DNA of 64,000 nt from Nematostella vectensis (GCF_932526225.1 NC_064047.1:15048621-15112620), one strand, 5' to 3'; positions 13,639 to 28,728 are shown, counted from the stretch's first letter. A program made the numbers and translations. The notes: generated by a model not told the origin, from the letters alone.

Positions 13639-16422
13639 TCAATATAAAATGAAAACAAAAGACGCTTTCTCTCTCATGTTAGAGTACATTACTCCATGAC
13701 ACCACATAATGTTATGAGTAGCAGACTTGTGATAAGGAAGAAGGACCATTACAAAAGTGATGGGGGTTGGTGCCCACACGTGTTTGTGCATGCCCTGGGC
13801 GTGACAGGACGGACCAAAAAAATCTAGATAAGGCTTGTTCTCTCGAGAGGCTCTTAGAAGTACCATATGCGGTCAAACCCAGAAGTTTTGAGACTTCCCT
13901 TCAACAAAGAACACCATGTGGACTATTCAGTACACCGAAAAATAAAAAACGAATACGACTTTGACAAGAGCCCAGAACTCTTCTAATCTGGCCATTGGCA
14001 CCTGCACCAGGACTGGTCAGTACACCAGGAATCAAAACCGAATAAGATATTCAATGACTTCTCACAAACTTCTAAACACAAAGTAGGTACATGTATAATA
14101 AGCACATTTTTATAACAGCCTTCAAAGTCCCTCTGGAGACTCTTATATTATATTAATATATAAAGTATTTCTGTATATATTGAAATGTATAAAGTATCTC
14201 TTATTATTTATTTGCGAGACCAGACAATGGTATATGTTAAATTAACAGCGGCAAAACTAGCAGTATGCATTTTTAAATTTCTCGGAGTCCATTGGACTCC
14301 AGTGGTGCACTAGGCTCTAACTTTAGGAAGCAGGGATTGCGATGGACATCAATTATAATTATAAGGTGTATATCGTGAAAAAAAATAACCTGCATGGGCC
14401 CCTTTACCCGTTCGAGATCAAAGAACTAGTTCTAGCCAAATACAAGGCATAGATTCAAGCAAGCCAAGCTGTCATTACGCCAGCCACTTCTATCACAGAT
14501 AGTTGTTGATATTTTATAGGTGTAAAGCTAGTGTTAATACACTTTACACCTGTTGACTCAGGTTTCAATATAAAATGAAAACAAAAGACGCTTTCTCTCT
14601 CATGTTAGAGTACATTACTCCATGACACCACATAATGTTATGAGTAGCAGACTTGTGATAAGGAAGAAGGACCATTACAAAAGTGATGGGGGTTGGTGCC
14701 CACACGTGTTTGTGCATGCCCTGGGCGTGACAGGACGGACCAAAAGAATCTAGATAAGGCTTGTTCTCTCGAGAGGCTCTTAGAAGTACCATATGCGGTC
14801 AAACCCAGAAGTTTTGAGACTTCACTTCAACAAAGAACACCATGTGGACTATTCAATACACCGAAAAATAAAAAACGAATACGACTTTGACAAGAGCCCA
14901 GAACTCTTCTAATCTGGCCATTGGCACCTGCACCAGGACTGGTCAGTACACCAGGAATCAAAACCGAATAAGATATTCAATGACTTCTCACAAACTTCTA
15001 AACCCAAACTAGGTCGTACATGTATAATAAGCACATTTTTATAACAGCCTTCAAAGTCCCTCTGGAGACTCTTATATTATATTAATATATAAAGTATTTC
15101 TGTATATATTGAAATGTATAAAGTATCTCTTATTATTTATTTGCGAGACCAGACAATGGTATATGTTAAATTAACAGCGGCAAAACTAGCAGTATGCATT
15201 TTTAAATTTCTCGGAGTCCATTGGACTCCAGTGGTGCACTAGGCTCTAACTTTAGGAAGCAGGGATTGCGATGGACATCAATTATAATTATAAGGTGTAT
15301 ATCGTGAAAAAAAATAACCTGCATGGGCCCCTTTACCCGTTCGAGATCAAAGAACTAGTTCTAGCCAAATACAAGGCATAGATTCAAGCAAGCCAAGCTG
15401 TCATTACGCCAGCCACTTCTATCACAGATAGTTGTTGATATTTTATAGGTGTAAAGCTAGTGTTAATACACTTTACACCTGTTGACTCAGGTTTCAATAT
15501 AAAATGAAAACAAAAGACGCTTTCTCTCTCATGTTAGAGTACATTACTCCATGACACCACATAATGTTATGAGTAGCAGACTTGTGATAAGGAAGAAGGA
15601 CCATTACAAAAGTGATGGGGGTTGGTGCCCACACGTGTTTGTGCATGCCCTGGGCGTGACAGGACGGACCAAAAGAATCTAGATAAGGCTTGTTCTCTCG
15701 AGAGGCTCTTAGAAGTACCATATGCGGTCAAACCCAGAAGTTTTGAGACTTCCCTTCAACAAAGAACACCATGTGGACTATTCAATACACCGAAAAATAA
15801 AAAACGAATACGACTTTGACAAGAGCCCAGAACTCTTCTAATCTGGCCATTGGCACCTGCACCAGGACTGGTCAGTACACCAGGAATCAAAACCGAATAA
15901 GATATTCAATGACTTCTCACAAACTTCTAAACCCAAAGTAGGTCGTACATGTATAATAAGCACATTTTTATAACAGCCTTCAAAGTCCCTCTGGAGACTC
16001 TTATATTATATTAATATATAAAGTATTTCTGTATATATTGAAATGTATAAAGTATCTCTTATTATTTATTTGCGAGACCAGACAATGGTATATGTTAAAT
16101 TAACAGCGGCAAAACTAGCAGTATGCATTTTTAAATTTCTCGGAGTCCATTGGACTCCAGTGGTGCACTAGGCTCTAACTTTAGGAAGCAGGGATTGCGA
16201 TGGACATCAATTATAATTATAAGGTGTATATCGTGAAAAAAAATAACCTGCATGGGCCCCTTTACCCGTTCGAGATCAAAGAACTAGTTCTAGCCAAATA
16301 CAAGGCAGAGATTCAAGCAAGCCAAGCTGTCATTACGCCAGCCACTTCTATCAACGATAGTTGCTGATATTTTACAGGTGTAAAGCTAGTGTTAATACAC
16401 TTTACACCTGTTGACTCAGGTT

Positions 16423-19400
16423 TCAATATAAAATGAAAACAAAAGACGCTTTCTCTCTCATGTTAGAGTACATTACTCCATGACACCACATAATGTTATG
16501 AGTAGCAGACTTGTGATAAGGAAGAAGGACCATTACAAAAGTGATGGGGGTTGGTGCCCACACGTGTTTGTGCATGCCCTGGGCGTGACAGGACGGACCA
16601 AAAAAATCTAGATAAGGCTTGTTCTCTCGAGAGGCTCTTAGAAGTACCATATGCGGTCAAACCCAGAAGTTTTGAGACTTCCCTTCAACAAAGAACACCA
16701 TGTGGACTATTCAATACACCGAAAAATAAAAAACGAATACGACTTTGACAAGAGCCCAGAACTCTTCTAATCTGGCCATTGGCACCTGCACCAGGACTGG
16801 TCAGTACACCAGGAATCAAAACCGAATAAGATATTCAATGACTTCTCACAAACTTCTAAACCCAAAGTAGGTCGTACATGTATAATAAGCACATTTTTAT
16901 AACAGCCTTCAAAGTCCCTCTGGAGACTCTTATATGATATTAATATATAAAGTATTTCTGTATATATTGAAATGTATAAAGTATCTCTTATTATTTATTT
17001 GCGAGACCAGACAATGGTATATGTTAAATTAACAGCGGCAAAACTAGCAGTATGCATTTTTAAATTTCTCGGAGTCCATTGGACTCCAGTGGTGCACTAG
17101 GCTCTAACTTTAGGAAGCAGGGATTGCGATGGACATCAATTATAATTATAAGGTGTATATCGTGAAAAAAAATAACCTGCATGGGCCCCTTTACCCGTTC
17201 GAGATCAAAGAACTAGTTCTAGCCAAATACAAGGCAGAGATTCAAGCAAGCCAAGCTGTCATTACGCCAGCCACTTCTATCAACGATAGTTGCTGATATT
17301 TTACAGGTGTAAAGCTAGTGTTAATACACTTTACACCTGTTGACTCAGGTTTCAATATAAAATGAAAACAAAAGACGCTTTCTCTCTCATGTTAGAGTAC
17401 ATTACTCCATGACACCACATAATGTTATGAGTAGCAGACTTGTGATAAGGAAGAAGGACCATTACAAAAGTGATGGGGGTTGGTGCCCACACGTGTTTGT
17501 GCATGCCCTGGGCGTGACAGGACGGACCAAAAAAATCTAGATAAGGCTTGTTCTCTCGAGAGGCTCTTAGAAGTACCATATGCGGTCAAACCCAGAAGTT
17601 TTGAGACTTCCCTTCAACAAAGAACACCATGTGGACTATTCAATACACCGAAAAATAAAAAACGAATACGACTTTGACAAGAGCCCAGAACTCTTCTAAT
17701 CTGGCCATTGGCACCTGCACCAGGACTGGTCAGTACACCAGGAATCAAAACCGAATAAGATATTCAATGACTTCTCACAAACTTCTAAACCCAAAGTAGG
17801 TCGTACATGTATAATAAGCACATTTTTATAACAGCCTTCAAAGTCCCTCTGGAGACTCTTATATGATATTAATATATAAAGTATTTCTGTATATATTGAA
17901 ATGTATAAAGTATCTCTTATTATTTATTTGCGAGACCAGACAATGGTATATTTTAAATTAACAGCGGCAAAACTAGCAGTATGCATTTTTAAATTTCTCG
18001 GAGTCCATTGGACTCCAGTGGTGCACTAGGCTCTAACTTTAGGAAGCAGGGATTGCGATGGACATCAATTATAATTATAAGGTGTATATCGTGAAAAAAA
18101 ATTAACCTGCATGGGCCCCTTTACCCGTTCGAGATCAAAGAACTAGTTCTAGCCAAATACAAGGCATAGATTCAAGCAAGCCAAGCTGTCATTACGCCAG
18201 CCACTTCTATCACAGATAGTTGTTGATATTTTATAGGTGTAAAGCTAGTGTTAATACACTTTACACCTGTTGACTCAGGTTTCAATATAAAATGAAAACA
18301 AAAGACGCTTTCTCTCTCATGTTAGAGTACATTACTCCATGACACCACATAATGTTATGAGTAGCAGACTTGTGATAAGGAAGAAGGACCATTACAAAAG
18401 TGATGGAGGTTGGTGCCCACACGTGTTTGTGCATGCCCTGGGCGTGACAGGACGGACCAAAAAAATCTAGATAAGGCTTGTTCTCTCGAGAGGCTCTTAG
18501 AAGTACCATATGCGGTCCAACCCAGAAGTTTTGAGACTTCCCTTCAACAAAGAACACCATGTGGACTATTCAATACACCGAAAAATAAAAAACGAATACG
18601 ACTTTGACAAGAGCCCAGAACTCTTCTAATCTGGCCATTGGCACCTGCACCAGGACTGGTCAGTACACCAGGAATCAAAACCGAATAAGATATTCAATGA
18701 CTTCTCACAAACTTCTAAACCCAAAGTAGGTCGTACATGTATAATAAGCACATTTTTATAACAGCCTTCAAAGTCCCTCTGGAGACTCTTATATTATATT
18801 AATATATAAAGTATTTCTGTATATATTGAAATGTATAAAGTATCTCTTATTATTTATTTGCGAGACCAGACAATGGTATATGTTAAATTAACAGCGGCAA
18901 AACTAGCAGTATGCATTTTTAAATTTCTCGGAGTCCATTGGACTCCAGTGGTGCACTAGGCTCTAACTTTAGGAAGCAGGGATTGCGATGGACATCAATT
19001 ATAATTATAAGGTGTATATCGTGAAAAAAAATAACCTGCATGGGCCCCTTTACCCGTTCGAGATCAAAGAACTAGTTCTAGCCAAATACAAGGCAGAGAT
19101 TCAAGCAAGCCAAGCTGTCATTACGCCAGCCACTTCTATCAACGATAGTTGCTGATATTTTACAGGTGTAAAGCTAGTGTTAATACACTTTACACCTGTT
19201 GACTCAGGTTTCAATATAAAATGAAAACAAAAGACGCTTTCTCTCTCATGTTAGAGTACATTACTCCATGACACCACATAATGTTATGAGTAGCAGACTT
19301 GTGATAAGGAAGAAGGACCATTACAAAAGTGATGGGGGTTGGTGCCCACACGTGTTTGTGCATGCCCTGGGCGTGACAGGACGGACCAAAAAAATCTAGA

Positions 19401-22400
19401 TAAGGCTTGTTCTCTCGAGAGGCTCTTAGAAGTACCATATGCGGTCAAACCCAGAAGTTTTGAGACTTCCCTTCAACAAAGAACACCATGTGGACTATTC
19501 AATACACCGAAAAATAAAAAACGAATACGACTTTGACAAGAGCCCAGAACTCTTCTAATCTGGCCATTGGCACCTGCACCAGGACTGGTCAGTACACCAG
19601 GAATCAAAACCGAATAAGATATTCAATGACTTCTCACAAACTTCTAAACCCAAAGTAGGTCGTACATGTATAATAAGCACATTTTTATAACAGCCTTCAA
19701 AGTCCCTCTGGAGACTCTTATATGATATTAATATATAAAGTATTTCTGTATATATTGAAATGTATAAAGTATCTCTTATTATTTATTTGCGAGACCAGAC
19801 AATGGTATATGTTAAATTAACAGCGGCAAAACTAGCAGTATGCATTTTTAAATTTCTCGGAGTCCATTGGACTCCAGTGGTGCACTAGGCTCTAACTTTA
19901 GGAAGCAGGGATTGCGATGGACATCAATTATAATTATAAGGTGTATATCGTGAAAAAAAATAACCTGCATGGGCCCCTTTACCCGTTCGAGATCAAAGAA
20001 CTAGTTCTAGCCAAATACAAGGCAGAGATTCAAGCAAGCCAAGCTGTCATTACGCCAGCCACTTCTATCAACGATAGTTGCTGATATTTTACAGGTGTAA
20101 AGCTAGTGTTAATACACTTTACACCTGTTGACTCAGGTTTCAATATAAAATGAAAACAAAAGACGCTTTCTCTCTCATGTTAGAGTACATTACTCCATGA
20201 CACCACATAATGTTATGAGTAGCAGACTTGTGATAAGGAAGAAGGACCATTACAAAAGTGATGGGGGTTGGTGCCCACACGTGTTTGTGCATGCCCTGGG
20301 CGTGACAGGACGGACCAAAAAAATCTAGATAAGGCTTGTTCTCTCGAGAGGCTCTTAGAAGTACCATATGCGGTCAAACCCAGAAGTTTTGAGACTTCCC
20401 TTCAACAAAGAACACCATGTGGACTATTCAATACACCGAAAAATAAAAAACGAATACGACTTTGACAAGAGCCCAGAACTCTTCTAATCTGGCCATTGGC
20501 ACCTGCACCAGGACTGGTCAGTACACCAGGAATCAAAACCGAATAAGATATTCAATGACTTCTCACAAACTTCTAAACCCAAAGTAGGTCGTACATGTAT
20601 AATAAGCACATTTTTATAACAGCCTTCAAAGTCCCTCTGGAGACTCTTATATGATATTAATATATAAAGTATTTCTGTATATATTGAAATGTATAAAGTA
20701 TCTCTTATTATTTATTTGCGAGACCAGACAATGGTATATTTTAAATTAACAGCGGCAAAACTAGCAGTATGCATTTTTAAATTTCTCGGAGTCCATTGGA
20801 CTCCAGTGGTGCACTAGGCTCTAACTTTAGGAAGCAGGGATTGCGATGGACATCAATTATAATTATAAGGTGTATATCGTGAAAAAAAATTAACCTGCAT
20901 GGGCCCCTTTACCCGTTCGAGATCAAAGAACTAGTTCTAGCCAAATACAAGGCATAGATTCAAGCAAGCCAAGCTGTCATTACGCCAGCCACTTCTATCA
21001 CAGATAGTTGTTGATATTTTATAGGTGTAAAGCTAGTGTTAATACACTTTACACCTGTTGACTCAGGTTTCAATATAAAATGAAAACAAAAGACGCTTTC
21101 TCTCTCATGTTAGAGTACATTACTCCATGACACCACATAATGTTATGAGTAGCAGACTTGTGATAAGGAAGAAGGACCATTACAAAAGTGATGGAGGTTG
21201 GTGCCCACACGTGTTTGTGCATGCCCTGGGCGTGACAGGACGGACCAAAAAAATCTAGATAAGGCTTGTTCTCTCGAGAGGCTCTTAGAAGTACCATATG
21301 CGGTCCAACCCAGAAGTTTTGAGACTTCCCTTCAACAAAGAACACCATGTGGACTATTCAATACACCGAAAAATAAAAAACGAATACGACTTTGACAAGA
21401 GCCCAGAACTCTTCTAATCTGGCCATTGGCACCTGCACCAGGACTGGTCAGTACACCAGGAATCAAAACCGAATAAGATATTCAATGACTTCTCACAAAC
21501 TTCTAAACCCAAAGTAGGTCGTACATGTATAATAAGCACATTTTTATAACAGCCTTCAAAGTCCCTCTGGAGACTCTTATATTATATTAATATATAAAGT
21601 ATTTCTGTATATATTGAAATGTATAAAGTATCTCTTATTATTTATTTGCGAGACCAGACAATGGTATATGTTAAATTAACAGCGGCAAAACTAGCAGTAT
21701 GCATTTTTAAATTTCTCGGAGTCCATTGGACTCCAGTGGTGCACTAGGCTCTAACTTTAGGAAGCAGGGATTGCGATGGACATCAATTATAATTATAAGG
21801 TGTATATCGTGAAAAAAAATAACCTGCATGGGCCCCTTTACCCGTTCGAGATCAAAGAACTAGTTCTAGCCAAATACAAGGCATAGATTCAAGCAAGCCA
21901 AGCTGTCATTACGCCAGCCACTTCTATCACAGATAGTTGTTGATATTTTATAGGTGTAAAGCTAGTGTTAATACACTTTACACCTGTTGACTCAGGTTTC
22001 AATATAAAATGAAAACAAAAGACGCTTTCTCTCTCATGTTAGAGTACATTACTCCATGACACCACATAATGTTATGAGTAGCAGACTTGTGATAAGGAAG
22101 AAGGACCATTACAAAAGTGATGGGGGTTGGTGCCCACACGTGTTTGTGCATGCCCTGGGCGTGACAGGACGGACCAAAAAAATCTAGATAAGGCTTGTTC
22201 TCTCGAGAGGCTCTTAGAAGTACCATATGCGGTCAAACCCAGAAGTTTTGAGACTTCCCTTCAACAAAGAACACCATGTGGACTATTCAATACACCGAAA
22301 AATAAAAAACGAATACGACTTTGACAAGAGCCCAGAACTCTTCTAATCTGGCCATTGGCACCTGCACCAGGACTGGTCAGTACACCAGGAATCAAAACCG

Positions 22401-25400
22401 AATAAGATATTCAATGACTTCTCACAAACTTCTAAACCCAAAGTAGGTCGTACATGTATAATAAGCACATTTTTATAACAGCCTTCAAAGTCCCTCTGGA
22501 GACTCTTATATTATATTAATATATAAAGTATTTCTGTATATATTGAAATGTATAAAGTATCTCTTATTATTTATATGCGAGACCAGACAATGGTATATGT
22601 TAAATTAACAGCGGCAAAACTAGCAGTATGCATTTTTAAATTTCTCGGAGTCCATTGGACTCCAGTGGTGCACTAGGCTCTAACTTTAGGAAGCAGGGAT
22701 TGCGATGGACATCAATTATAATTATAAGGTGTATATCGTGAAAAAAAATAACCTGCATGGGCCCCTTTACCCGTTCGAGATCAAAGAACTAGTTCTAGCC
22801 AAATACAAGGCAGAGATTCAAGCAAGCCAAGCTGTCATTACGCCAGCCACTTCTATCACAGATAGTTGTTGATATTTTATAGGTGTAAAGCTAGTGTTAA
22901 TACACTTTACACCTGTTGACTCAGGTTTCAATATAAAATGAAAACAAAAGACGCTTTCTCTCTCATGTTAGAGTACATTACTCCATGACACCACATAATG
23001 TTATGAGTAGCAGACTTGTGATAAGGAAGAAGGACCATTACAAAAGTGATGGGGGTTGGTGCCCACACGTGTTTGTGCATGCCCTGGGCGTGACAGGACG
23101 GACCAAAAAAATCTAGATAAGGCTTGTTCTCTCGAGAGGCTCTTCGAAGTACCATATGCGGTCAAACCCAGAAGTTTTGAGACTTCCCTTCAACAAAGAA
23201 CACCATGTGGACTATTCAATACACCGAAAAATAAAAAACGAATACGACTTTGACAAGAGCCCAGAACTCTTCTAATCTGGCCATTGGCACCTGCACCAGG
23301 ACTGGTCAGTACACCAGGAATCAAAACCGAATAAGATATTCAATGACTTCTCACAAACTTCTAAACCCAAAGTAGGTCGTACATGTATAATAAGCACATT
23401 TTTATAACAGCCTTCAAAGTCCCTCTGGAGACTCTTATATGATATTAATATATAAAGTATTTCTGTATATATTGAAATGTATAAAGTATCTCTTATTATT
23501 TATTTGCGAGACCAGACAATGGTATATTTTAAATTAACAGCGGCAAAACTAGCAGTATGCATTTTTAAATTTCTCGGAGTCCATTGGACTCCAGTGGTGC
23601 ACTAGGCTCTAACTTTAGGAAGCAGGGATTGCGATGGACATCAATTATAATTATAAGGTGTATATCGTGAAAAAAAATTAACCTGCATGGGCCCCTTTAC
23701 CCGTTCGAGATCAAAGAACTAGTTCTAGCCAAATACAAGGCATAGATTCAAGCAAGCCAAGCTGTCATTACGCCAGCCACTTCTATCACAGATAGTTGTT
23801 GATATTTTATAGGTGTAAAGCTAGTGTTAATACACTTTACACCTGTTGACTCAGGTTTCAATATAAAATGAAAACAAAAGACGCTTTCTCTCTCATGTTA
23901 GAGTACATTACTCCATGACACCACATAATGTTATGAGTAGCAGACTTGTGATAAGGAAGAAGGACCATTACAAAAGTGATGGGGGTTGGTGCCCACACGT
24001 GTTTGTGCATGCCCTGGGCGTGACAGGACGGACCAAAAAAATCTAGATAAGGCTTGTTCTCTCGAGAGGCTCTTAGAAGTACCATATGCGGTCAAACCCA
24101 GAAGTTTTGAGACTTCCCTTCAACAAAGAACACCATGTGGACTATTCAATACACCGAAAAATAAAAAACGAATACGACTTTGACAAGAGCCCAGAACTCT
24201 TCTAATCTGGCCATTGGCACCTGCACCAGGACTGGTCAGTACACCAGGAATCAAAACCGAATAAGATATTCAATGACTTCTCACAAACTTCTAAACCCAA
24301 AGTAGGTCGTACATGTATAATAAGCACATTTTTATAACAGCCTTCAAAGTCCCTCTGGAGACTCTTATATTATATTAATATATAAAGTATTTCTGTATAT
24401 ATTGAAATGTATAAAGTATCTCTTATTATTTATTTGCGAGACCAGACAATGGTATATGTTAAATTAACAGCGGCAAAACTAGCAGTATGCATTTCTAAAT
24501 TTCTCGGAGTCCATTGGACTCCAGTGGTGCACTAGGCTCTAACTTTAGGAAGCAGGGATTGCGATGGACATCAATTATAATTATAAGGTGTATATCGTGA
24601 AAAAAAATAACCTGCATGGGCCCCTTTACCCGTTCGAGATCAAAGAACTAGTTCTAGCCAAATACAAGGCATAGATTCAAGCAAGCCAAGCTGTCATTAC
24701 GCCAGCCACTTCTATCACAGATAGTTGTTGATATTTTATAGGTGTAAAGCTAGTGTTAATACACTTTACACCTGTTGACTCAGGTTTCAATATAAAATGA
24801 AAACAAAAGACGCTTTCTCTCTCATGTTAGAGTACATTACTCCATGACACCACATAATGTTATGAGTAGCAGACTTGTGATAAGGAAGAAGGACCATTAC
24901 AAAAGTGATGGGGGTTGGTGCCCACACGTGTTTGTGCATGCCCTGGGCGTGACAGGACGGACCAAAAAAATCTAGATAAGGCTTGTTCTCTCGAGAGGCT
25001 CTTAGAAGTACCATATGCGGTCAAACCCAGAAGTTTTGAGACTTCCCTTCAACAAAGAACACCATGTGGACTATTCAATACACCGAAAAATAAAAAACGA
25101 ATACGACTTTGACAAGAGCCCAGAACTCTTCTAATCTGGCCATTGGCACCTGCACCAGGACTGGTCAGTACACCAGGAATCAAAACCGAATAAGATATTC
25201 AATGACTTCTCACAAACTTCTAAACCCAAAGTAGGTCGTACATGTATAATAAGCACATTTTTATAACAGCCTTCAAAGTCCCTCTGGAGACTCTTATATT
25301 ATATTAATATATAAAGTATTTCTGTATATATTGAAATGTATAAAGTATCTCTTATTATTTATTTGCGAGACCAGACAATGGTATATGTTAAATTAACAGC

Positions 25401-27574
25401 GGCAAAACTAGCAGTATGCATTTTTAAATTTCTCGGAGTCCATTGGACTCCAGTGGTGCACTAGGCTCTAACTTTAGGAAGCAGGGATTGCGATGGACAT
25501 CAATTATAATTATAAGGTGTATATCGTGAAAAAAAATAACCTGCATGGGCCCCTTTACCCGTTCGAGATCAAAGAACTAGTTCTAGCCAAATACAAGGCA
25601 GAGATTCAAGCAAGCCAAGCTGTCATTACGCCAGCCACTTCTATCACAGATAGTTGTTGATATTTTATAGGTGTAAAGCTAGTGTTAATACACTTTACAC
25701 CTGTTGACACAGGTTTCAATATAAAATGAAAACAAAAGACGCTTTCTCTCTCATGTTAGAGTACATTACTCCATGACACCACATAATGTTATGAGTAGCA
25801 GACTTGTGATAAGGAAGAAGGACCATTACAAAAGTGATGGGGGTTGGTGCCCACACGTGTTTGTGCATGCCCTGGGCGTGACAGGACGGACCAAAAAAAT
25901 CTAGATAAGGCTTGTTCTCTCGAGAGGCTCTTCGAAGTACCATATGCGGTCAAACCCAGAAGTTTTGAGACTTCCCTTCAACAAAGAACACCATGTGGAC
26001 TATTCAATACACCGAAAAATAAAAAACGAATACGACTTTGACAAGAGCCCAGAACTCTTCTAATCTGGCCATTGGCACCTGCACCAGGACTGGTCAGTAC
26101 ACCAGGAATCAAAACCGAATAAGATATTCAATGACTTCTCACAAACTTCTAAACCCAAAGTAGGTCGTACATGTATAATAAGCACATTTTTATAACAGCC
26201 TTCAAAGTCCCTCTGGAGACTCTTATATGATATTAATATATAAAGTATTTCTGTATATATTGAAATGTATAAAGTATCTCTTATTATTTATTTGCGAGAC
26301 CAGACAATGGTATATTTTAAATTAACAGCGGCAAAACTAGCAGTATGCATTTTTAAATTTCTCGGAGTCCATTGGACTCCAGTGGTGCACTAGGCTCTAA
26401 CTTTAGGAAGCAGGGATTGCGATGGACATCAATTATAATTATAAGGTGTATATCGTGAAAAAAAATTAACCTGCATGGGCCCCTTTACCCGTTCGAGATC
26501 AAAGAACTAGTTCTAGCCAAATACAAGGCATAGATTCAAGCAAGCCAAGCTGTCATTACGCCAGCCACTTCTATCACAGATAGTTGTTGATATTTTATAG
26601 GTGTAAAGCTAGTGTTAATACACTTTACACCTGTTGACTCAGGTTTCAATATAAAATGAAAACAAAAGACGCTTTCTCTCTCATGTTAGAGTACATTACT
26701 CCATGACACCACATAATGTTATGAGTAGCAGACTTGTGATAAGGAAGAAGGACCATTACAAAAGTGATGGGGGTTGGTGCCCACACGTGTTTGTGCATGC
26801 CCTGGGCGTGACAGGACGGACCAAAAAAATCTAGATAAGGCTTGTTCTCTCGAGAGGCTCTTAGAAGTACCATATGCGGTCAAACCCAGAAGTTTTGAGA
26901 CTTCCCTTCAACAAAGAACACCATGTGGACTATTCAATACACCGAAAAATAAAAAACGAATACGACTTTGACAAGAGCCCAGAACTCTTCTAATCTGGCC
27001 ATTGGCACCTGCACCAGGACTGGTCAGTACACCAGGAATCAAAACCGAATAAGATATTCAATGACTTCTCACAAACTTCTAAACCCAAAGTAGGTCGTAC
27101 ATGTATAATAAGCACATTTTTATAACAGCCTTCAAAGTCCCTCTGGAGACTCTTATATTATATTAATATATAAAGTATTTCTGTATATATTGAAATGTAT
27201 AAAGTATCTCTTATTATTTATTTGCGAGACCAGACAATGGTATATGTTAAATTAACAGCGGCAAAACTAGCAGTATGCATTTTTAAATTTCTCGGAGTCC
27301 ATTGGACTCCAGTGGTGCACTAGGCTCTAACTTTAGGAAGCAGGGATTGCGATGGACATCAATTATAATTATAAGGTGTATATCGTGAAAAAAAATAACC
27401 TGCATGGGCCCCTTTACCCGTTCGAGATCAAAGAACTAGTTCTAGCCAAATACAAGGCATAGATTCAAGCAAGCCAAGCTGTCATTACGCCAGCCACTTC
27501 TATCACAGATAGTTGTTGATATTTTATAGGTGTAAAGCTAGTGTTAATACACTTTACACCTGTTGACTCAGGTT
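16423..27574. repeat. Higher-order repeat: four 2788-bp trimers of the 929-bp satellite
   Basis: Diagnostic variants recur every third monomer. An extra T after the A-run (AAAATTAACC instead of AAAATAACC) has its last A at 18101, 20889, 23677 and 26465, exactly 2788 bp apart each time. The linked changes TATATTTTAAATT (for TATATGTTAAATT) and TATATGATATT travel with it. Other variants mark pairs of trimers: a GGAGGTTGG change at 18407 and 21195, and a CTTCGAAG change at 23145 and 25933, again 2788 bp apart. The block therefore looks like two pairs of more closely related trimers. Confidence 0.9.
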
Positions 27575-28567
27575 TCAATATAAAATGAAAACAAAAGACG
27601 CTTTCTCTCTCATGTTAGAGTACATTACTCCATGACACCACATAATGTTATGAGTAGCAGACTTGTGATAAGGAAGAAGGACCATTACAAAAGTGATGGG
27701 GGTTGGTGCCCACACGTGTTTGTGCATGCCCTGGGCGTGACAGGACGGACCAAAAGAATCTAGATAAGGCTTGTTCTCTCGAGAGGCTCTTAGAAGTACC
27801 ATATGCGGTCAAACCCAGAAGTTTTGAGACTTCCCTTCAACAAAGAACACCATGTGGACTATTCAATACACCGAAAAATAAAAAACGAATACGACTTTGA
27901 CAAGAGCCCAGAACTCTTCTAATCTGGCCATTGGCACCTGCACCAGGACTGGTCAGTACACCAGGAATCAAAACCGAATAAGATATTCAATGACTTCTCA
28001 CAAACTTCTAAACCCAAAGTAGGTCGTACATGTATAATAAGCACATTTTTATAACAGCCTTCAAAGTCCCTCTGGAGACTCTTATATTATATTAATATAT
28101 AAAGTATTTCTGTATATATTGAAATGTATAAAGTATCTCTTATTATTTATTTGCGAGACCAGACAATGGTATATGTTAAATTAACAGCGGCAAAACTAGC
28201 AGTATGCATTTTTAAATTTCTCGGAGTCCATTGGACTCCAGTGGTGCACTAGGCTCTAACCTTAGGAAGCAGGGATTGCGATGGACATCAATTATAATTA
28301 TAAGGTGTATATCGTGAAAAAAAATAACCTGCATGGGCCCCTTTACCCGTTCGAGATCAAAGAACTAGTTCTAGCCAAATACAATGCATAGATTCAAGCA
28401 AGCCAAGCTGTCATTACGCCAGCCACTTCTATCACAGATAGTTGTTGATATTTTATAGGTGTAAAGCTAGTGTTAATACACTTTACACCTGTTGACACAG
28501 GTTTCAATATAAAATTAAAACAAAAGACACTTTCTCTCTCATGTAAGAGTACATTACTCCATGACAC

Positions 28568-28728
28568 CTCTATAACCCTGTGTACCCATCCTAGCTAAAC
28601 TACACCCCTATTTCCTAGCACAAACTAGCCTATACCCCTTAGTACCCACACCTAGCTAAGCTACACACCTACGACCTAGCACTAACTGGCCTATACCCCT
28701 GAATACCCAACCCTAACTAAACTACACA
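28568..28728 (-). repeat. Inverted 61-bp minisatellite segment at the satellite junction
   Basis: Immediately after the last satellite base the sequence becomes C-rich. Its reverse complement reads as about 2.6 units of the G-rich 61-bp minisatellite in the same unit order seen on the plus strand around 44410-44560. At about 28729 the polarity flips to the G-rich plus strand. This is an inversion or breakpoint between the two repeat families. Confidence 0.8.

Larger units (their letters stand above)
1..28567. repeat. 929-bp satellite array (30 complete monomers plus partial ends)
   Basis: A head-to-tail tandem array. Using the start of the motif TCAATATAAAA as anchor, monomers begin at 699, 1629, 2555, 3485, 4414, 5275, 6204, 7134, 8063, 8992, 9921, 10850, 11779, 12709, 13639, 14565, 15494, 16423, 17352, 18282, 19211, 20140, 21070, 21999, 22928, 23858, 24787, 25716, 26646, 27575 and 28504. 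Spacing is 929 bp, with 926, 930 and one 861 exception explained by small indels. The array runs off the left edge of the window and stops at about 28567, 64 bp into a monomer. Copies differ by a few substitutions each, so the array is young or homogenised. Overlapping frames of 65 and 75-92 codons recur on opposite strands in nearly every monomer. They show no family resemblance and one copy (4414) has lost both, so I read the array as non-coding. I do not recognise the satellite family. Confidence 0.97.

Noticed and set aside
699-27900. Recurrent 65-codon plus and 75-92-codon minus frames in the 929-bp monomer
   Set aside because: They overlap antisense, have no recognisable domain and persist only because the copies are nearly identical; one monomer has lost both.
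1-28567. rDNA, 5S, snRNA or histone tandem cluster
   Set aside because: No conserved rRNA, U-snRNA or histone motifs were found in the monomer on either strand.
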